Shown: positions 26,241-41,100, counted from the first letter of the stretch. The stretch is 64,000 nucleotides of DNA from Helopsaltes ochotensis (GCA_013400155.1 VXBM01000273.1:57081-121080); one strand, 5' to 3'. Numbers and translations: made by a program. Notes: generated from the letters alone by a model not told the origin.

Positions 26241-27192
26241 TCAAAATAGTTGCTGTAATTTCGTTTCCAAAATAACTTCAGCTTGCCTAATTTTAAACAT
26301 AATGAATTTTGAGCCTTTAGATAATGACTTCACTACAGATACATGAATAGGGAAAACAGTCTATTAATTTGCTGCAGCATCCCCAGTTCTCCAAAGACCA
26401 GAGTGAAATGATGATTCATTGCAGTCTCAATCATTTTAGGAATGTGTGAAGACCAGCAGTTCTATGGAACAGTGTATGTTTTTGTGATAAGGTGCATAAA
26501 TGGCTGCCTCCGAGCATTGATCTATAAATTAATTATGGAACTTGCTATTCTTAACAAATATGTTAGCCTCTTTGTTTCTTACTGGCTAACAGGTACCATC
26601 CATCTGATTGTCTTTATTTAAAAATAGGGCCATTAAAAGTTGTGCAATCAGAAGTATGGGGTACGTATTCTCAAAATGGTACAATTTCATAGCAATATGC
26701 ATATATACAGGAACGACTCCAGGTTTCTTTTGAGATCCATTTGATCACATTGCAGACTTCCTAAATACTTACATGGATAATACTGCCTTTTCAGAGTGGG
26801 AAAGGGGAAAAGAGTAGTGTAATGCAGAAGTCTGATCCACATTGTGGATCTTTTCTCTTTTCAGGTTTGGCGATTCCTGTAAAGACAATTAAATTTTCTG
26901 AAGAACGTAGTTGCCAGACCCTAAGACCTGTGATGTTATGAAGACACTTAGGATGTTTCCCTGTGATAAATCTGTCTTCCCATCAAATCAATCCTTTTTC
27001 TATTTTTGATGCCAGCTATGAAAAGAATAGGGCAACTCCTGCCTTGTTTACTAAGGAAACATTTTCCATTGTTTTGCCCAAAAAGTGGTTTCAGATAAGT
27101 AGTAGTTTATATAAATGGATTTTTATTATAGATGATACCTATTAAGAACAGTCTTTCACACATGCATGACTAATATGAAAGATGAGAGAAAG
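26241..27192. other. AT-rich non-coding DNA, no gene seen
   Basis: No gene, repeat family or RNA gene recognised. Confidence 0.6.
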
Positions 27193-27464
27193 TGTGTCAA
27201 AACAAGTCATGTTTGCATTAAAGGAGGTAGAAAAACATTAGGAGACAGAGGAGTGGTATGAGGAAAAAAGAAGATCTGTGAGGAGTGAAAGAAAAGACAC
27301 AGGCTTAACCACAAAGCAAAGAAGCAGGCTGAGGTGAAAAAGTAAAAAGGAGGCTGGAGGTAAAAGGTGACAGGATCAGAACTTGTAGTCTGGAAATCTA
27401 TATAAAGGAAGCACAAAGCCACTCATTCTGAAACAAACAATAAAGTGATCCTTGTCCTCTCAAT
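27193..27464 (+). mobile_element. Doubtful decayed solo LTR
   Basis: A TATATAAAGG box (27399-27408) is followed 30 bases later by AATAAA (27439-27444), a spacing seen in compact retroviral LTRs, after about 200 bases of purine-rich sequence that could be a U3. Against it, I find no convincing TG...CA ends, no target duplication, no primer-binding site or polypurine tract and no internal gene. TATA-like and AATAAA strings are common in AT-rich DNA. Treat as a suggestion only. Confidence 0.18.
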
Positions 27465-30400
27465 AGTTCCAAAGAAAGGGCAACTTGCAGAAAGGAAGGA
27501 AGGATCAGCAGACTCATCTAGGGAAAGGGAGAATCATATCTCAGAGACATATTTTAATGTATGGTGCTGGATTTTTACTGCCTCCAAAATTGTCTTTTCA
27601 GATAACACACATGAATGGAATTTATAGTGTTTCATTCTTTAATACAAACCATGCTTTCTGCTTTTATCAGCTCCATCCTGCATTTGTTGCGATATTCAGC
27701 TCATTTCCCTCTCAACACATTCATTGCAAAGGCTTTTTGGACAGGAAGAGCTGAGAGGAAAATATTTTAAATGCATGCAACATTAGAGTCTAGTACAGCT
27801 CTGAAAATTGTAGCCCACCTTTTCAAGCAACTTGTCCTTTTGCTGTAGCTTTCTGGAACAGAGCTGAGTGCAGTGCCCTGGCTGGATGGAGCCTTCCCGT
27901 CGTTTGCTGCCGGAGTGCAAATACAGCACGGGCAGTACTCACTGCCCGTTGAAATGAGATGTGGGCATAACCTTCCAGCCTCATATAAAACAGGATTTAA
28001 CAAAAGAGTGAAGTCAAGTCTTTCCCCCCAATAGGGGAAGAAGGTCTTAATTGTAGCCAAAACAGGCTCAATATTATTCACCCTTTCAAATTTTCCTTAC
28101 ACTAAGACATCCAAAAGACATCCATTCCTAAAGTTCAACAGAAAATATTGATCTTCTCTAGATTTACCTTTACACACATGGGCTCAAGCATACACCTCTT
28201 TTTGTAGCAATTTTAATTAGCATATTTTTTTGGCTGTTACCTATTTACTGCTCCCTAGTGACACAAGAAATTCTCACTCTCTGGTACAAAGGAAGCCCTA
28301 GGAGAATTAAACCTCCAGCTGTAATAATCCAGATACTTTGAAGTTGATATGGAGCTCTCCAAGAAGCAATGTCTATCTAGAAGCTCAGTGTTTTTCATCA
28401 CATACTATACTGAACATAATGATAATTCCTTCAAAACTTTTCATGCAATCATTTTTTGTTCTCTTTTTACTCTGATTTGAAGGCTGAGTTCCAATACAAA
28501 ACAAATTTTAAAGTAAAAATCATTTAAAAAGCTTGCCAAACACTTCAGTTTGAAAGTGTCAAAACAAAATTTTCTGACCTTAACAGAACGTCTTTTCTTC
28601 CTGAAATAAAATTGTTGAATTTGTCAGGTTTCTATAAAACATTTTACTTGGACGCATTGGCATTTATAATCTCTGATAAAATGTTCTGTCAAAATATTCC
28701 CAGCTGGCCCTATAATAAGGCAGTAGAGATTTCCACCAATTGAAGACAGGTCTTTTTTGTTCAGATACAGCCATTACAAGAAGAAATATGTACATACATA
28801 ATGAAAATGTTCTATGTAGACCCTTATTTTTATTACTCTTTGCTACAGTATTCTCCAGTATTAAAAATGAAACATCAGGATGGGAATGTTCTCCTTATAT
28901 TTGCAAGTAATCAATTTAAGTTACTTTTTAGAAACAATAGGGAAAAAACCAAACCACTATATTACCTGAAAAATGTTCAGCTGTTCAGGGAGAGCCTTTC
29001 TGGAGAAAGTCTTAAGTTTATTCATTCTTCACAAAAAAAGTGCGCATTATTAAACCACGTGCTGTACTGCAAAATAAAAGCACATAGATATTACTTCAAT
29101 GTCCATAGCAATCTACAAATTCAGCCATGTTGGTGTGAAAATCCTGTGAAAAAATATTGTTAAAATGAGCAATTTTTTTTCCTGAATAAAAAACTTCCTT
29201 TGGTGTATTAAAATCCCACGTTTTCGGATTTTATTCAAAAGTTATGACATATCACTTACATGGAAATAAACCCTATAATGACTGTTCCCCTAATGCTACC
29301 CATGTCATATATTCCTGGCCCTCTGTTGAAACCATTACACTGAAGTCCCATCTGGTTCTTATGTCAGAGGACTCCAGCAGACGCTGGCATCATTACTCAG
29401 TAATCTGTAAAGATTTTATTTTCACTACATGGATTTTTGAACTGTATAATGAAACTGATGAACAGACCACAGAGTCATGCTACTGTAAGAGAGAAAATTG
29501 CCAAAAGATCAGAGGAGGCAGTAGAGAAATAAGGAAACAGAACTGGACTAAGGAATTAAAACCTCTCTCAGTAAGGCATTTTTTTTCAGACGTCTCAGTG
29601 TAACACAAAGTTTAGTGGTCAATTTAGACTTCAGCTTGGATTTGAATTTATTGGGAGAGAGAAGTTTAGAAAGGCTGGCATTTCTGAGGGGGCGCAGCAG
29701 GACGAGGAGCAGCTGCACAGCCCCTCACCCTAAGCTCTGCAGCCTCTTGCCCTGGCCAAATCTTTTCTTCTGTCCATCCTCAGCCTCAGCACGGCACAAG
29801 ACATTGCTGCAAGCCAACCAGCACTGATTTTATAGCACGCAGACTCAACAAATGAAAGTAATTAAAAGCACAATTTGGAAGGATGTTTATGCAGATCTTC
29901 TCAATGAGAAATGAAGTTAACGAATGCCTATAGTGTAAGTCTGCTAAATGAACTTGCTTAAAAACTCATAAACAGGCTCATTTCTCTAAAAAATCGGAAG
30001 GAGTCATTTAGAGTTCCCAATTCAATTAATAATATGCTATTTTTAATGTTTTGTTCTGGTAGTAGTCTAATGATATGCTGTTCCCTATTTTCAGTATATA
30101 TCACTGTGCATCACAACCATGATTTGCCCAAAATTCTACTTTCCTGACTGTCTTCCAGCTGATATTTTAAGCCTATTTAACAGGGCAGACTAGTGAGCTG
30201 CTGAGGACACGGTAAAAGTTTCCTCAACCTCAGAAAACACCTATCTGGAGATGCCACTGCAACTTGAAGTGCACAGACTGTAACTTCTTTTTTTCCTGCT
30301 TGGCACTGATTCACAGCTTCCTCTCATTTGTTCCAGTAAGTTTATTCTCAGTGAAATCCAAAGAGGTTAAAAGAAAACAAGATCTGAAAAGAGCTGAGGG

Positions 30401-31480
30401 GGCAGGTTACGGTGTGTGGATGTGCACAGCAGTGGTAAGGAAGGGAAGAAAAGCAGTGAAAAGCAAGCATTGAGACTTTCATTTAGACAGATTTGTAGGA
30501 GACATAGGTTACATACATATGACCTCTTCAGGCCAAGACACTAGGAAGATATCCACACTATGAAAAAAAAAAAAAGCATTTCCATTAGGATATAAAATAA
30601 TTCTACATCAATACTAGTGCTATGAATTTGAAAGCGTCGAGAAAGACGGAATGAGGTTTCCACATTTTTAGTAAAATGAAATTAAAAACATTGTCTCTAC
30701 CAAGAGCAGCCAGATTGAAGTAGAGAGCAAATTCATCCCACTTGAGGATTTCATCTCCCTATAGACAGCTAAATACAATCCTAACTGGTAATTCGTTTTT
30801 TTCCCCGCTTTCACCTCAATGAATATTGTTCCAATTCTGAAGGAAGTTTCCAAAATTACTTATTTCTTCTTTCTTTCAAGCAGAATTGTGATAGACATTT
30901 AATTTCCTAAACTTGAATGACATGAAAACAAAAAAATACCTTAAAGTTTCTTCAAGTATTTCCATCACTGAGAGTGTTTGCTGATTATAGGATATAATTT
31001 TCAAGTTTAATCTCTTGAACTCCTATGTTTTATAATATTGAGTTTACTCATTGAAAGTTAGATACTCTCTGGTGTAAAAATATCTCCACACAGAACTTTA
31101 TGAAATCCTAAACTGGAAATTTTCCTCACTGCTCAAAGAAACCTGCTCTTAAAATTAAGTAATTTCAGCATTTGAGGAATGTTTTGGGAATTAAATTTTA
31201 GGCCTCAAGAATGTGAAGACTAAGACATTGTTTCTATCTACAGCCTTTGCCTGGAAATCCCCACTCAGCTGTGAGGTTGGGGCAATGAATCAGTGGTGGC
31301 TGGAGTTAATAAGAGGCTCCTTTTCTAGTTCAGTGAACAGCAGCTCATTCCTTTAGTGCCTCTTGCCCTGTATAGTCACCTTCCAATGCCATCTCTTTTT
31401 CTCCTTTTACAGTAGCTTTGCTTCAAACATAGAGCGTATTAGCCACCACAAATTTTTCTTTCTTTTCTTTTTAAAAGTAA
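27465..31480. other. Non-coding DNA, no gene seen
   Basis: Two forward frames of about 120 codons (28801-29163 and 29244-29603) lack any family resemblance, and the flanks do not show convincing splice sites. A run of 13 A lies at 30563-30575. A short GC-richer block lies near 29685-29760. No gene is called. Confidence 0.6.
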
Positions 31481-31626
31481 GAGGTTTGTTTGGTGGTTTT
31501 CTAGGTTGTTAGTGTTTGGTGGGTTTTTTTTGTTTTGTTTTGTTTTGGTTTGGTTTGGTTTTTTTTTTGTTTTTTGTTTTTTTTCCTTTGGGGGGGGAAT
31601 TGTATGTGTGTCTGTGTTTTTTTTTT
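31481..31626. repeat. T/G-rich low-complexity tract
   Basis: Almost all T and G on the plus strand: repeated TTTTG then GGTTT units, runs of T and a run of eight G at 31590-31597, ending in a long T run. It encodes only meaningless Phe/Gly/Leu-rich frames. It resembles the tract at 51895-52076. Confidence 0.9.
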
Positions 31627-34600
31627 AATTTATTAATTTATTTAATTCTATTTTTCTTCTTAAATAGTAGTTCCACAGAACAAATTGTCTGTGATTAGTT
31701 CAGTATTCTTAAGTAGCCAGTCTTCCCTAACATCCATAGACTGATGTTAACTAACTTGCTATTTCTGTGAAGCTAAGTTCCAGTTTTTGAAACCCTATTT
31801 GAGAGTTGCTAACTGAAAATGCTAGCATGTACTGCTCATGTCTAATACCATGTACAAAAAACACTTATCAGGAAACAAAAAAGGAAAAAAACCCAACTCA
31901 ATCTCAATAGAAGTTATTATTTTTTGGAGGGTGTTTAAGCATGTAAACTTCTTGCTTATACATGACGTGCATTTAAAATTTAACTTTATGTCAGTTCTGG
32001 CTAAAACACCTCATAAACCAAATTATGGCTGGAGAAGGGTATTTTCTCTTGCCTGCCTCCTTTATTATCATGTAATCTGCTGGATTTTTCTTCCCACATA
32101 TTACAAATTCTCTCAGTACTGTGCTTTCCTTATTATACAGATATCTTAATTCCAAGAACTAAGGCTATTTGTCATGATAGGAAGGAGCATTATAGCATAA
32201 TGAATACTCTCATTTCCTCTAATTTTTAATAAAAAGTTTAAGTAGTTAAACTGTGCAATCCACTGGTGTTCATTAATGACACTGCATATTTTAATGATGT
32301 ATTTATTATGCAGCCATACAGACAGAGTGGAAAAGATGTTCTGAGGATATTTTTTAGCTTCCAGTTTCAAATGTTGCAGGCAAAATGTGAGAAGATCTTC
32401 TCTTGTACGTAGATGCATCTAGAAAGCCCCAGATGAACTTTGGAAAATTGAAGGTGCCTCTTCCAGAAGGTGGATAAGCAGATCCTTGGGCTGTCTGTCG
32501 GCAGACCTTCGTGGGAGTCAGTTCTCACCCTCTGCTGTGGCTCTGCAAAGCAGTGTGCAGAAACAGCCCCTGTGCCTCCTTCTACAAAATGCTGAAGTGA
32601 CTGGCTTGACAACCGTCTTTGATACCCTTGTGATCACCTGCTCTTGAATATTTCGGTAACCATCTTCCCTCAAATGCTTTAAGAAGAGCAGACGACCCAG
32701 TTGGTCCTTGAACTGCCAATAGTTATTATACCAGTTAGTGTGGCTCCACTATATTCATCCTTCATATTTTATATAACTTTGGTCAGCGCTGCGAAAAGGA
32801 AACCAGCATTAGCCTTGAAAAACAATTTAATCTTCATGGTGACTTAATTCTAGGCCTTTCTGAGGAAACTTTGCAAAGGTGCCCATGAGAGCTGGTAAAT
32901 TATTCATTATGAATAATATTTATTCCAAATACTTTTTCCTGTTTGAAAAACAGGCCGTGTATTTGTTCAGGATTATCTGCCAAGTAACCTCAGGGATAAA
33001 GACTGTCCCTGGTTCAGTGACAAGTAGTCCACTCAAGCATTTGCCTGCTCCTCACGGTAAGCCACCGCAGGTGATTTCACACGTGCTGCCAGCAAGAGTA
33101 GCTGGACAGAAAGCTAGACTAGGAACAAGCATTTTGGAACAGATACATAGGAATTGGTTAAAGCATGTAACACACATGCATGCCAATGTTCTGCATCATA
33201 ATTACTTTCATTGGAAATGGTTTTCTTTATATTTGAGGTTTTCTAAATTCCAGTAAATAATATGCCACAAGTAGCAACAACTGAACTTGTTGTTCCTGTT
33301 CATTCAAACTGTCACAATTCATCTGCATTTTTATTCATGCAGCTGGAGAGTACTATGATAGTGACATTTGCTACAAAGACATTTCCCTGTAAGGAGAGCA
33401 TGATCGTTTTCCACCGACTATGTTGGTTGCAACTTTCAGACTGATAATGATTTTCAGTCACTCCCAATCTGGCTAATAAAACTCAACCCAATAATTTAGA
33501 TGTGAAAGACTATCGTGTGATTATTACAAAATTCCCGAACTCCTGCCCCCTCCTGGGACTGTTCAAAAATAGGTGTATTTTTGGTGCCACAAAATGATAA
33601 ATTGCAGAATATTTCTAGAGTTTAAATATTTCTGAGAGAGCAATTCTTCACTCCCTGCTGTTTACAAGGGAAATATTGTCTACAAATAATACATTACATT
33701 AACTGTCCTCTTTATCATAAAGCCATGTTGAATACTTGTAACATTTATAAAAAGACACCAACTGATTGCAAGATGAGCGTTACCCTTGAGCAAATTATGA
33801 ACACATTTATTTCAGTCTTATGCGTTTGAAACTAATTTTCTGGTAATATCAAAAGTGTTCATAGAATTAATTTCCTGTCAGTTCAGCAGTATTCAAGTGA
33901 ATATTTTATGATTTTGCATTAGCTGTATTTGTCTAGAGTTGTGACATGATCGAGTCATTCTCTGAGGGAAACACATTAATAATTAAACTCTGTCCAATGT
34001 GGAGTGCTAAAGATGACAGCATAATTGTACATTTCAGAGACCGTTTCACAAGGCAGAGAATGAGAATTGCCCTGCCACCATTTAAATGTCAATTTAGACT
34101 TTCTTTCTAAAATTAAAACAGTGTTCCGGAAAACAAAGAGAGAAAAGAGGAGATAGAAAAAAATGAAGCCAAATTTGAATCCTTATCCCCTTTTTGCATT
34201 CCCTTTCTTTTAAAATGTGAGCTAAATGTAAATGGCATTCCAAGAAGAAAAGGAGAAGTGAGAAGGTAGATAAACGATCAGCTGTAAGAATTTTTTCCCC
34301 ACCTTTCTTTTGGCTATATAATATCATCACTGTTTGTAGTGCTAGAGCTGTTTAGATGATAAATGCAATGTGCATAGATTAGCTCCAGAGAAAATACTGC
34401 TACCTGACACTGAAATCTTTGATTGGTTTCAGCCCTTACATTTGACTCTTTTTTGCCCTGATAACTTCAGCAGTATTTTAAGATTTTAATCTACTTTCTA
34501 GTCAAATACCCATGGATGGATCACTATTTTATTTATTATTTATGTTTCTTTTTCAGCTTCTGAAAGTAAGACATTATTGGGCTTTAGCTAAAAAAAAAAA

Positions 34601-37600
34601 AAAATTCCACAATTTCTGCGGAATATATTTTGCAATCACTTAAGCTTCTCCAGTGAAAAGTGCCTATATTATTCTGGAGAGACAGCTGAGCCACATTTAC
34701 CAATTGGGTATGCAGACCACTTAATGAGCCCGTGTTCTTAGAAAATGCATAAATTAGAGATATATCGATGTTTCCGTAAGACCCTCTTTTTTTCCCCACA
34801 GCCTGTGTCTATCAGCATGCCAAAGATTCCCTTTTGACCAGAGTCCAGGTGATGCCTCCCTCATTCCCTGCATCTTTTACCACTTTCTCCCTACAGTTTC
34901 ATACAAAGGCGCAAATGAGAAAATGTGGATGGATGGACTCAAGCAAATACAAATCAATGCAGGAAGTCTCCTTTCTGTCCCATGTTTTAGGTCCCTGCCC
35001 TGTCGCCTCCATCTTCCATTTCCCCCTCTCCTACTTCAACCTTACAGAGCTCACTCACTCTTCTTGCATGTTCCATTCAGTTGATCACCTCCTAATAAAT
35101 CCTTCCTTTCATATAAAAATATTTAGCAAATTATATCCACTTCTTACCATCTCTGTGTGTATTCATTTGTGCTAAATCTCCTCCCCCACCCATATTCTCC
35201 ATCTCAGCCATTTAGATTATAAGCAGCTTAGGAAAAGCATTTGCTCCTCTGCCTCTGTACCTCATCTACCACAATTGTTGTTGCTTGGCCACTAGCATAT
35301 GAAACATGATTGATCATAATAATTCATTTCATTTCACTCAACCCACTTACATCTCTATGGTATAATTCAAGAGCAGTTAAAGGCAAACAGGAGCTTTTAT
35401 TGTATACAATTCCTGTGTTTTAAAGGGGCATATTTCAGACTTTTTTTGTCTTAAAAATGTGAAAAAGGAGCATTTGATCTCAACAGTGTGCCAGTTTCAA
35501 CAGTTGGTGTTATTTTCTGAGCCAGTTAAATGAAAAGTAAGCAAGCAGAAGAGAAATTTGTATGATGCTAAAAGTGATTGATGCCCCTTATCACTGTTTG
35601 TATATGCTCATAGTTGGGATCTCACTAGAAATAGAGTTCTCAAGTACTGCTTAAGTTTGTATTTACTTAGGATGAATTTCACAGCAAACTTCAAAGTTTC
35701 AATATTATGTTAGCATATTAAAGGAACAGTTAAAAAGAAAATTTTAGTATGAAATACACCTTAGAAGGCCAGTGATTTTTTTACCTCAATTTTTACCTGT
35801 ACAATTCTGAAGACAGAGAATGTTAAAAAATGGAAAGTTCAGACGCATGAAATAAAAGAGAATATATTGAAAACATGATAACAAAAATTATTTATAGAGC
35901 TGTACTGTGTGAAATCATGACTAGGCCAAATTACAACAAAGAGAAAGAACACTTTTTTTCATGTTAGATAACTAAGATACAGTTGCTTTAAATGATATCC
36001 ATGTCTGTATAAACTAGCAGTTAAATAACTTCTGACAAGTGGTTCATTTTTTACTGACATTTGTTTATATTACTTTCCTGTTTCAGTACAGCTGTCCATG
36101 GTAAATGAATTCATGCAGCCATTAAACCACTTTTAAATTCTATAAAACTAACTAAAGAGAGGCTACTTTTGACAGCTACTCTTGAATCATATAAAAAAAA
36201 ATCTGTTCTAACTTTGCAATGAACTTATGTCAAGAGATACCTCCTTCCTCTAGTAAAATACTTGAGAATAAAGAACAACTCATCAGTGTTCACTATACCT
36301 TTCATTATTTCTGAACACACTTTCATCATGTCCCTTATTCTCTCCACTTTCAACAACTGAATTCTCTCTAGTATTCAGATATTGGAGTTGAGAACAATCA
36401 ATTGTTTGTGTTTGTTGGGGTTTTTTTTCCCAAATATTTAAGTTTATATAATATGTCAGAATAGACTGAAGTTTTTTTTCAACTGTTGTCCTTTGAAAAC
36501 TGTCAATAAGATCACACAAGATACTTAGTGATTCACACTAATAGAAGGCTGATAAATTATTTCATTTTAAATTCTAAGAGCAGCTATTGTTAAAGAAGAT
36601 GATAGGATTTATCAGATACGGGGGTTTTTTTCCTTAGAATTTTATAATACTCCTCCAGAACATTCTTTTTGAGGTAATTTGTCTTTTATTTCAATGGACT
36701 TATTTAGAAGAGAGTGACGGCATAACTCTATAGGTATGTGACATCTAGCACTTAAAATTCTGCCTTTTTTGAACAAAGAATATTATTCACATCTAGGAGA
36801 CTCTAGTTCACTAGGTCCCCTCGGTCAATCCGTGGCCCAGTGAAAATACAGAACACTGAAGATGTGTAAACCTAGTTTAATAAATATTTATTGGTCCTAA
36901 GTATTCATTAGCAATTAAAATGTTAATGCTAATGCTTTAACAAAATTTAATGTTGTGTTTGCACATCCTGGGATTAATGCACTACAAACCCTTTCTCAGC
37001 AGTAAAAAGGAAGTTGACCAGACTCTTGGCCTGCTATTAAGTCCAGGAATTTTTTTAAACCACCAAGATGTCCATAATAAACTCCAAAGAAAACTTTGCA
37101 AGACTATACATTGTATTTGCCGCAGCAAATATTTGTATATTTTCTGTATCTATGAATTTTCAGACTGGAAATAAAACCTGTAGGCAAAAAATGCAGTCCT
37201 TCAGAAGAAGTGAGAGTTAGCGCTGTTCTAAATCCAAGTCAGCTCCAAATATAAAACCATCCCCTGCATAAAATAAGAAAAAAGGAACACCATGTCAAAC
37301 AAAGCCAAATTCCAAGGAACAGAGAGCTTCATTTTAGCACTTGCAGTGTCATGCACAGGGAGCTGAGCCAGTAACAGCAGCGTGAATCCCAGCATGGGTT
37401 TCTGTTTTCAAGTCAGGCTCTTCCCTGCTAACTGCTGTTTACTTCATCTGTGTTTTAAGGGCTGTTGCAGTCCAGCAGTCTAGGGAGGAATCCTTCACTT
37501 AGTTCATATAGAATAGCCTATTTTCTTGTCCATTATACTATAACCTTAGTAACATAGGGTTTTCTTGATTAGAAGTAAATCTTTAGAGATTTTTCCTTCC

Positions 37601-38139
37601 TTACTATTTCACCTTTTGAGCAACTGAAACCTCAATTAAGATGTCATTTTCTCCATCTAATGTCAATGTTGTAGGTTTTTCAGCTCTATTGACACTTCCT
37701 TTCTTTTGTTTTGTCTTATTTTACCTTAGATTTTAATATTCTGAGCTTTGCATCACAATCTGGGTACATTGTTGGTACAGTTCCACCCATAAAATCTGTC
37801 CTTGTATTTACAGCTAGAACAACCATTAATGCAGAGAGGGACACTTCTGCTATTATTAGTAGCATCTGACAGAGGAAGATCTCTTCATGGCCAAAGGAGA
37901 CAGAATAACTTCCCTTGACAGTGATTGAAGGTACTCAGGATCCTACTTACCACACATTACGTAAATCACTTAAAGTTCAGTGTCGACAAATTAATGTTCC
38001 ATTCCCTAAAATTAGAATTTTCTTACACAAAACTGTTATTTTTCAAGTACCAGTTTATACTTAGACGTTTTCCATGGAGGGTTGATGACATTTTAAATAA
38101 AAAGGATAAAAATTACTATTCTGATTTGAAACAACAGCA
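31627..38139. other. AT-rich non-coding DNA, no gene seen
   Basis: No supportable gene. Frames up to 125 codons (32879-33256 forward) show no domains. Low-complexity items include a run of about 15 A at 34590-34604 and a pyrimidine-rich zone near 34850-35220. No recognisable transposable element. Confidence 0.6.
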
Positions 38140-38197
38140 AAAACATCCATCCCTCCCACCCACCTACCCAACCATCCCAACACACATTCCCACCACT
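38140..38197. repeat. G-free C/A-rich tract
   Basis: Nearly 60 bases with no G on the plus strand, built from CCATCC, CCACC and CCAACC-like units. A low-complexity tract, probably a decayed (CCAT/CCAC)n microsatellite. Confidence 0.8.
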
Positions 38198-41100
38198 GAA
38201 ATAAAAATCTCTACAACATTCCTCCCCAAAACAGATTGGTTTTGCTTCCTCTGAGTGCATGTGGAAGCCTTACAAAAACAACACACTGCCCATCCAAAGC
38301 ACTGGCTATTTAGAACAAATGTGTCCTGTAGGAATTCATTCTGGATCTCATGTTTCTGCTAATGACGATGATTATGATGAATAACTGGCTTTTGCTGTAG
38401 CTTTTTCTGCTGATTCCTCAGTTCTTGATAGAAGTATTGTTGCTACGGTTATTGCTGCTGGTCCAACTGCATAATGTGAGCAGAATCCACAGAGACAAAA
38501 ACAAGCTCTTTAGCAGCCAAGTGAAGAAACCTGTAATTTTGCAAACAGGAAGAAGCAAAATTGGGAGTGATCACCAAACGGTGCAGGAGGTGTGCCATAG
38601 AGAAAATCCCAGACAGGAACTGGAAGTGGTTCTGGGTCATGATGCTTTAAAGAAACTTAGAGGCATTATTTTTTTTTACTTGATTGACGCAGCCATGTAT
38701 TTAGAAAAAAAAAACCCCAAAAACAACTCCAAACCTTACAACAAAACAATCGAGGCAGGATCTGTGCTTTATTGACATCATTGGCTCCAATGTAACAGAC
38801 ATTGGCAGCACAAATGGTCACTGTCAGAGCCAACTGGGGACACGACTGTTGGTATTATCTCCTGGTAAGTGATTCCCAGACATATTTAGATTACATATTT
38901 AGATCTTTTGTAAATAGTCAGCTTATTTCCTCACATGCATTTTAGCACTTAACTTGTATGGCTCTGTTTGATGAACAGGACTACCCTAAAACACCCTGAG
39001 AACAAAGTAAATCTAAGATAAACAAGCATATTTAAAAAAAAAGAATAGCAAAAATAAGCAAACATTTTTGATCTACAGCCAGTAGCTAAAAACCTTCAAG
39101 TGCTACAAAAAGCAACAAAAGGTCTTTATAATCAGATTTAGAGCCCAAAAAAGATATCAGCTGTTTAATCTAGGACATAGAGTATCTCATTTACAGGCAG
39201 CCTAATATCATAAAGACCTAATGACTAGCAAGATACTACATGATACTGTCTTCTATTAATTTCTTAATAGTCTTGTCCTGCAGCATAAAAGCTCCTGTCA
39301 TTAGTGCAGTTGTTATTTTCATAATTTAGGGAACTGATATGGAATGAATGAACTAATGACACAGAGTGAGAACATTACCATATTTCTGTAAGTATGTGCA
39401 ACCAAGTATTTGGCCTTACAGGTAAGGCTCCTAGACCCTTCATAGATCGAAGCACAGATCTGCTACTATGCCTCAGTAGAAGTAAAGAGATGGAAACATC
39501 TTTGGACTAAAGGTTTTCTTCTCAAGAGAGCTTATTTTCTCATGCCTCTCTGCAAGAGGTTGGTATCTTTCCACGCTCTGCTTTCCAAAACAGAAAAAAA
39601 GGACACTTGAAGTTTTGGTGAGGAAAAAGGAAAACAACTCCGAAAACTGTGAGAAAAAGACTCATGGGTGAATTTAGACTTTTAGGACAGTAGAGGGGAA
39701 ATTATAATTTTGCTTTCGCAGCAGGACAGAGAGACATTGTTTATATATGGAATGAGGGCCAGAAATCAAAAACTGTGAGGTTCAAAAATACAGCCTAAGG
39801 TACACAAAAAAGACTTATGTCCATGAGGCCCTGAACAATATTCCTGAATGGTCAGAAAATGACTGATTTGTTTTCTTTTTTATTTTGAGATTTACATCTG
39901 GATACACAGTGAAAGCCAATGGTTTTCTCAGAAACACTATGTGAAGACCAATTGAACTTGCAACTTTAAGTGTTAAAGCAGAAGGCTTATACCATCAGAG
40001 ATTAGCAAAGAGGACATTTGGAGACACATGGCATGCCACAGGAATGTTTTTGTCAGACCTTTATGATTGCAAGAAGATTCAGTCTGTTGCAGCAGTCTGG
40101 TATTTCATGTGAAAGCTAAACAAATCTCTTAGAATTAACAGTCAAATTTGCTGATATTTTTAAACCCTTTAAGGATTCCCAATAGCTTTACTATTTGAAT
40201 ACTGAAGTATTGCAGCTGGTCTAAATCAATTGGTATAAATTAAAGCACGGAAAGAAACAACATTTTTAATAGTAACATAAAGAGAAATTTATAAAGGACT
40301 GTGCCTCCTCAGCGTAGTTTTAGACAAAATTTATCCTTAAATGGCTCCATACTTCCCTTGTTTATATATTATGACATGTACTGGTAGACTGGCTTGAAAA
40401 GAAGTTCTCATTACCGAGGAGACTAATTTTTCTAACACCAACTGAAGTCAGTGGCAATATTCCCATCCTCTTCAGTGGCTTCAGCACAGAGCCAAACTGA
40501 GAAATTAATCCTGAGACCAAACATGCCATTTGCAGCCTGGATGTCACATGACTAAAAGCCTTTTTTGTCGAGGGTTGCTTACTTCAGTTCATTTTATTTT
40601 ATTATGTCTTTAAAACCTCTACATTTGGTGCAGGACAAGCACTTGAGAGACGTTAAGCTTCCCCTATTAAAATGACTTGTTTGTACAGGCAGAATGAAAT
40701 TTAACAACATCAAATGCATGAAGGGATCCTAATGTGTTACAAACAGGCTGCCTGGTCCCCTCCCCTGACCTAGGATGCTCCAACTCCCTGTAAGGGAACT
40801 GTTTGCACTGGAGCCCTCCCATGGGCTGGCATGTAAATCTTAAAAATATCTTCGAAGCCCATCTGCTGTAGTGCTTCATTTTTAATGAAAATGGAAGGTG
40901 CCAACCTTATGCAGTTTTGATACGCCAAGTCTCTCCCATAATGCCAGCCTGCTACATCTCAGAGGAGTCAATTTAAACACACACATATTTCCAGGACTTG
41001 TTTGTAAGTTTATGATTAACTGTCTTTAGAGATGAAGTTAAAAAAACCCCAAAAAGACCAAATAATAAGCCATTTTGACAATTAAGCTGTCAGTGTAAGA

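Noticed and set aside
32879..33256. Forward 125-codon frame
   Set aside because: No family resemblance and no conserved-looking motif. A length like this is expected a few times in 64 kb of six-frame reading.
38705..38870. Open frame ending at a strong-looking splice donor (CTG then GTAAGT, 38862-38870)
   Set aside because: The frame is only about 54 codons, starts in an A/C-rich low-complexity patch and has no clear acceptor. A lone donor consensus is common by chance.
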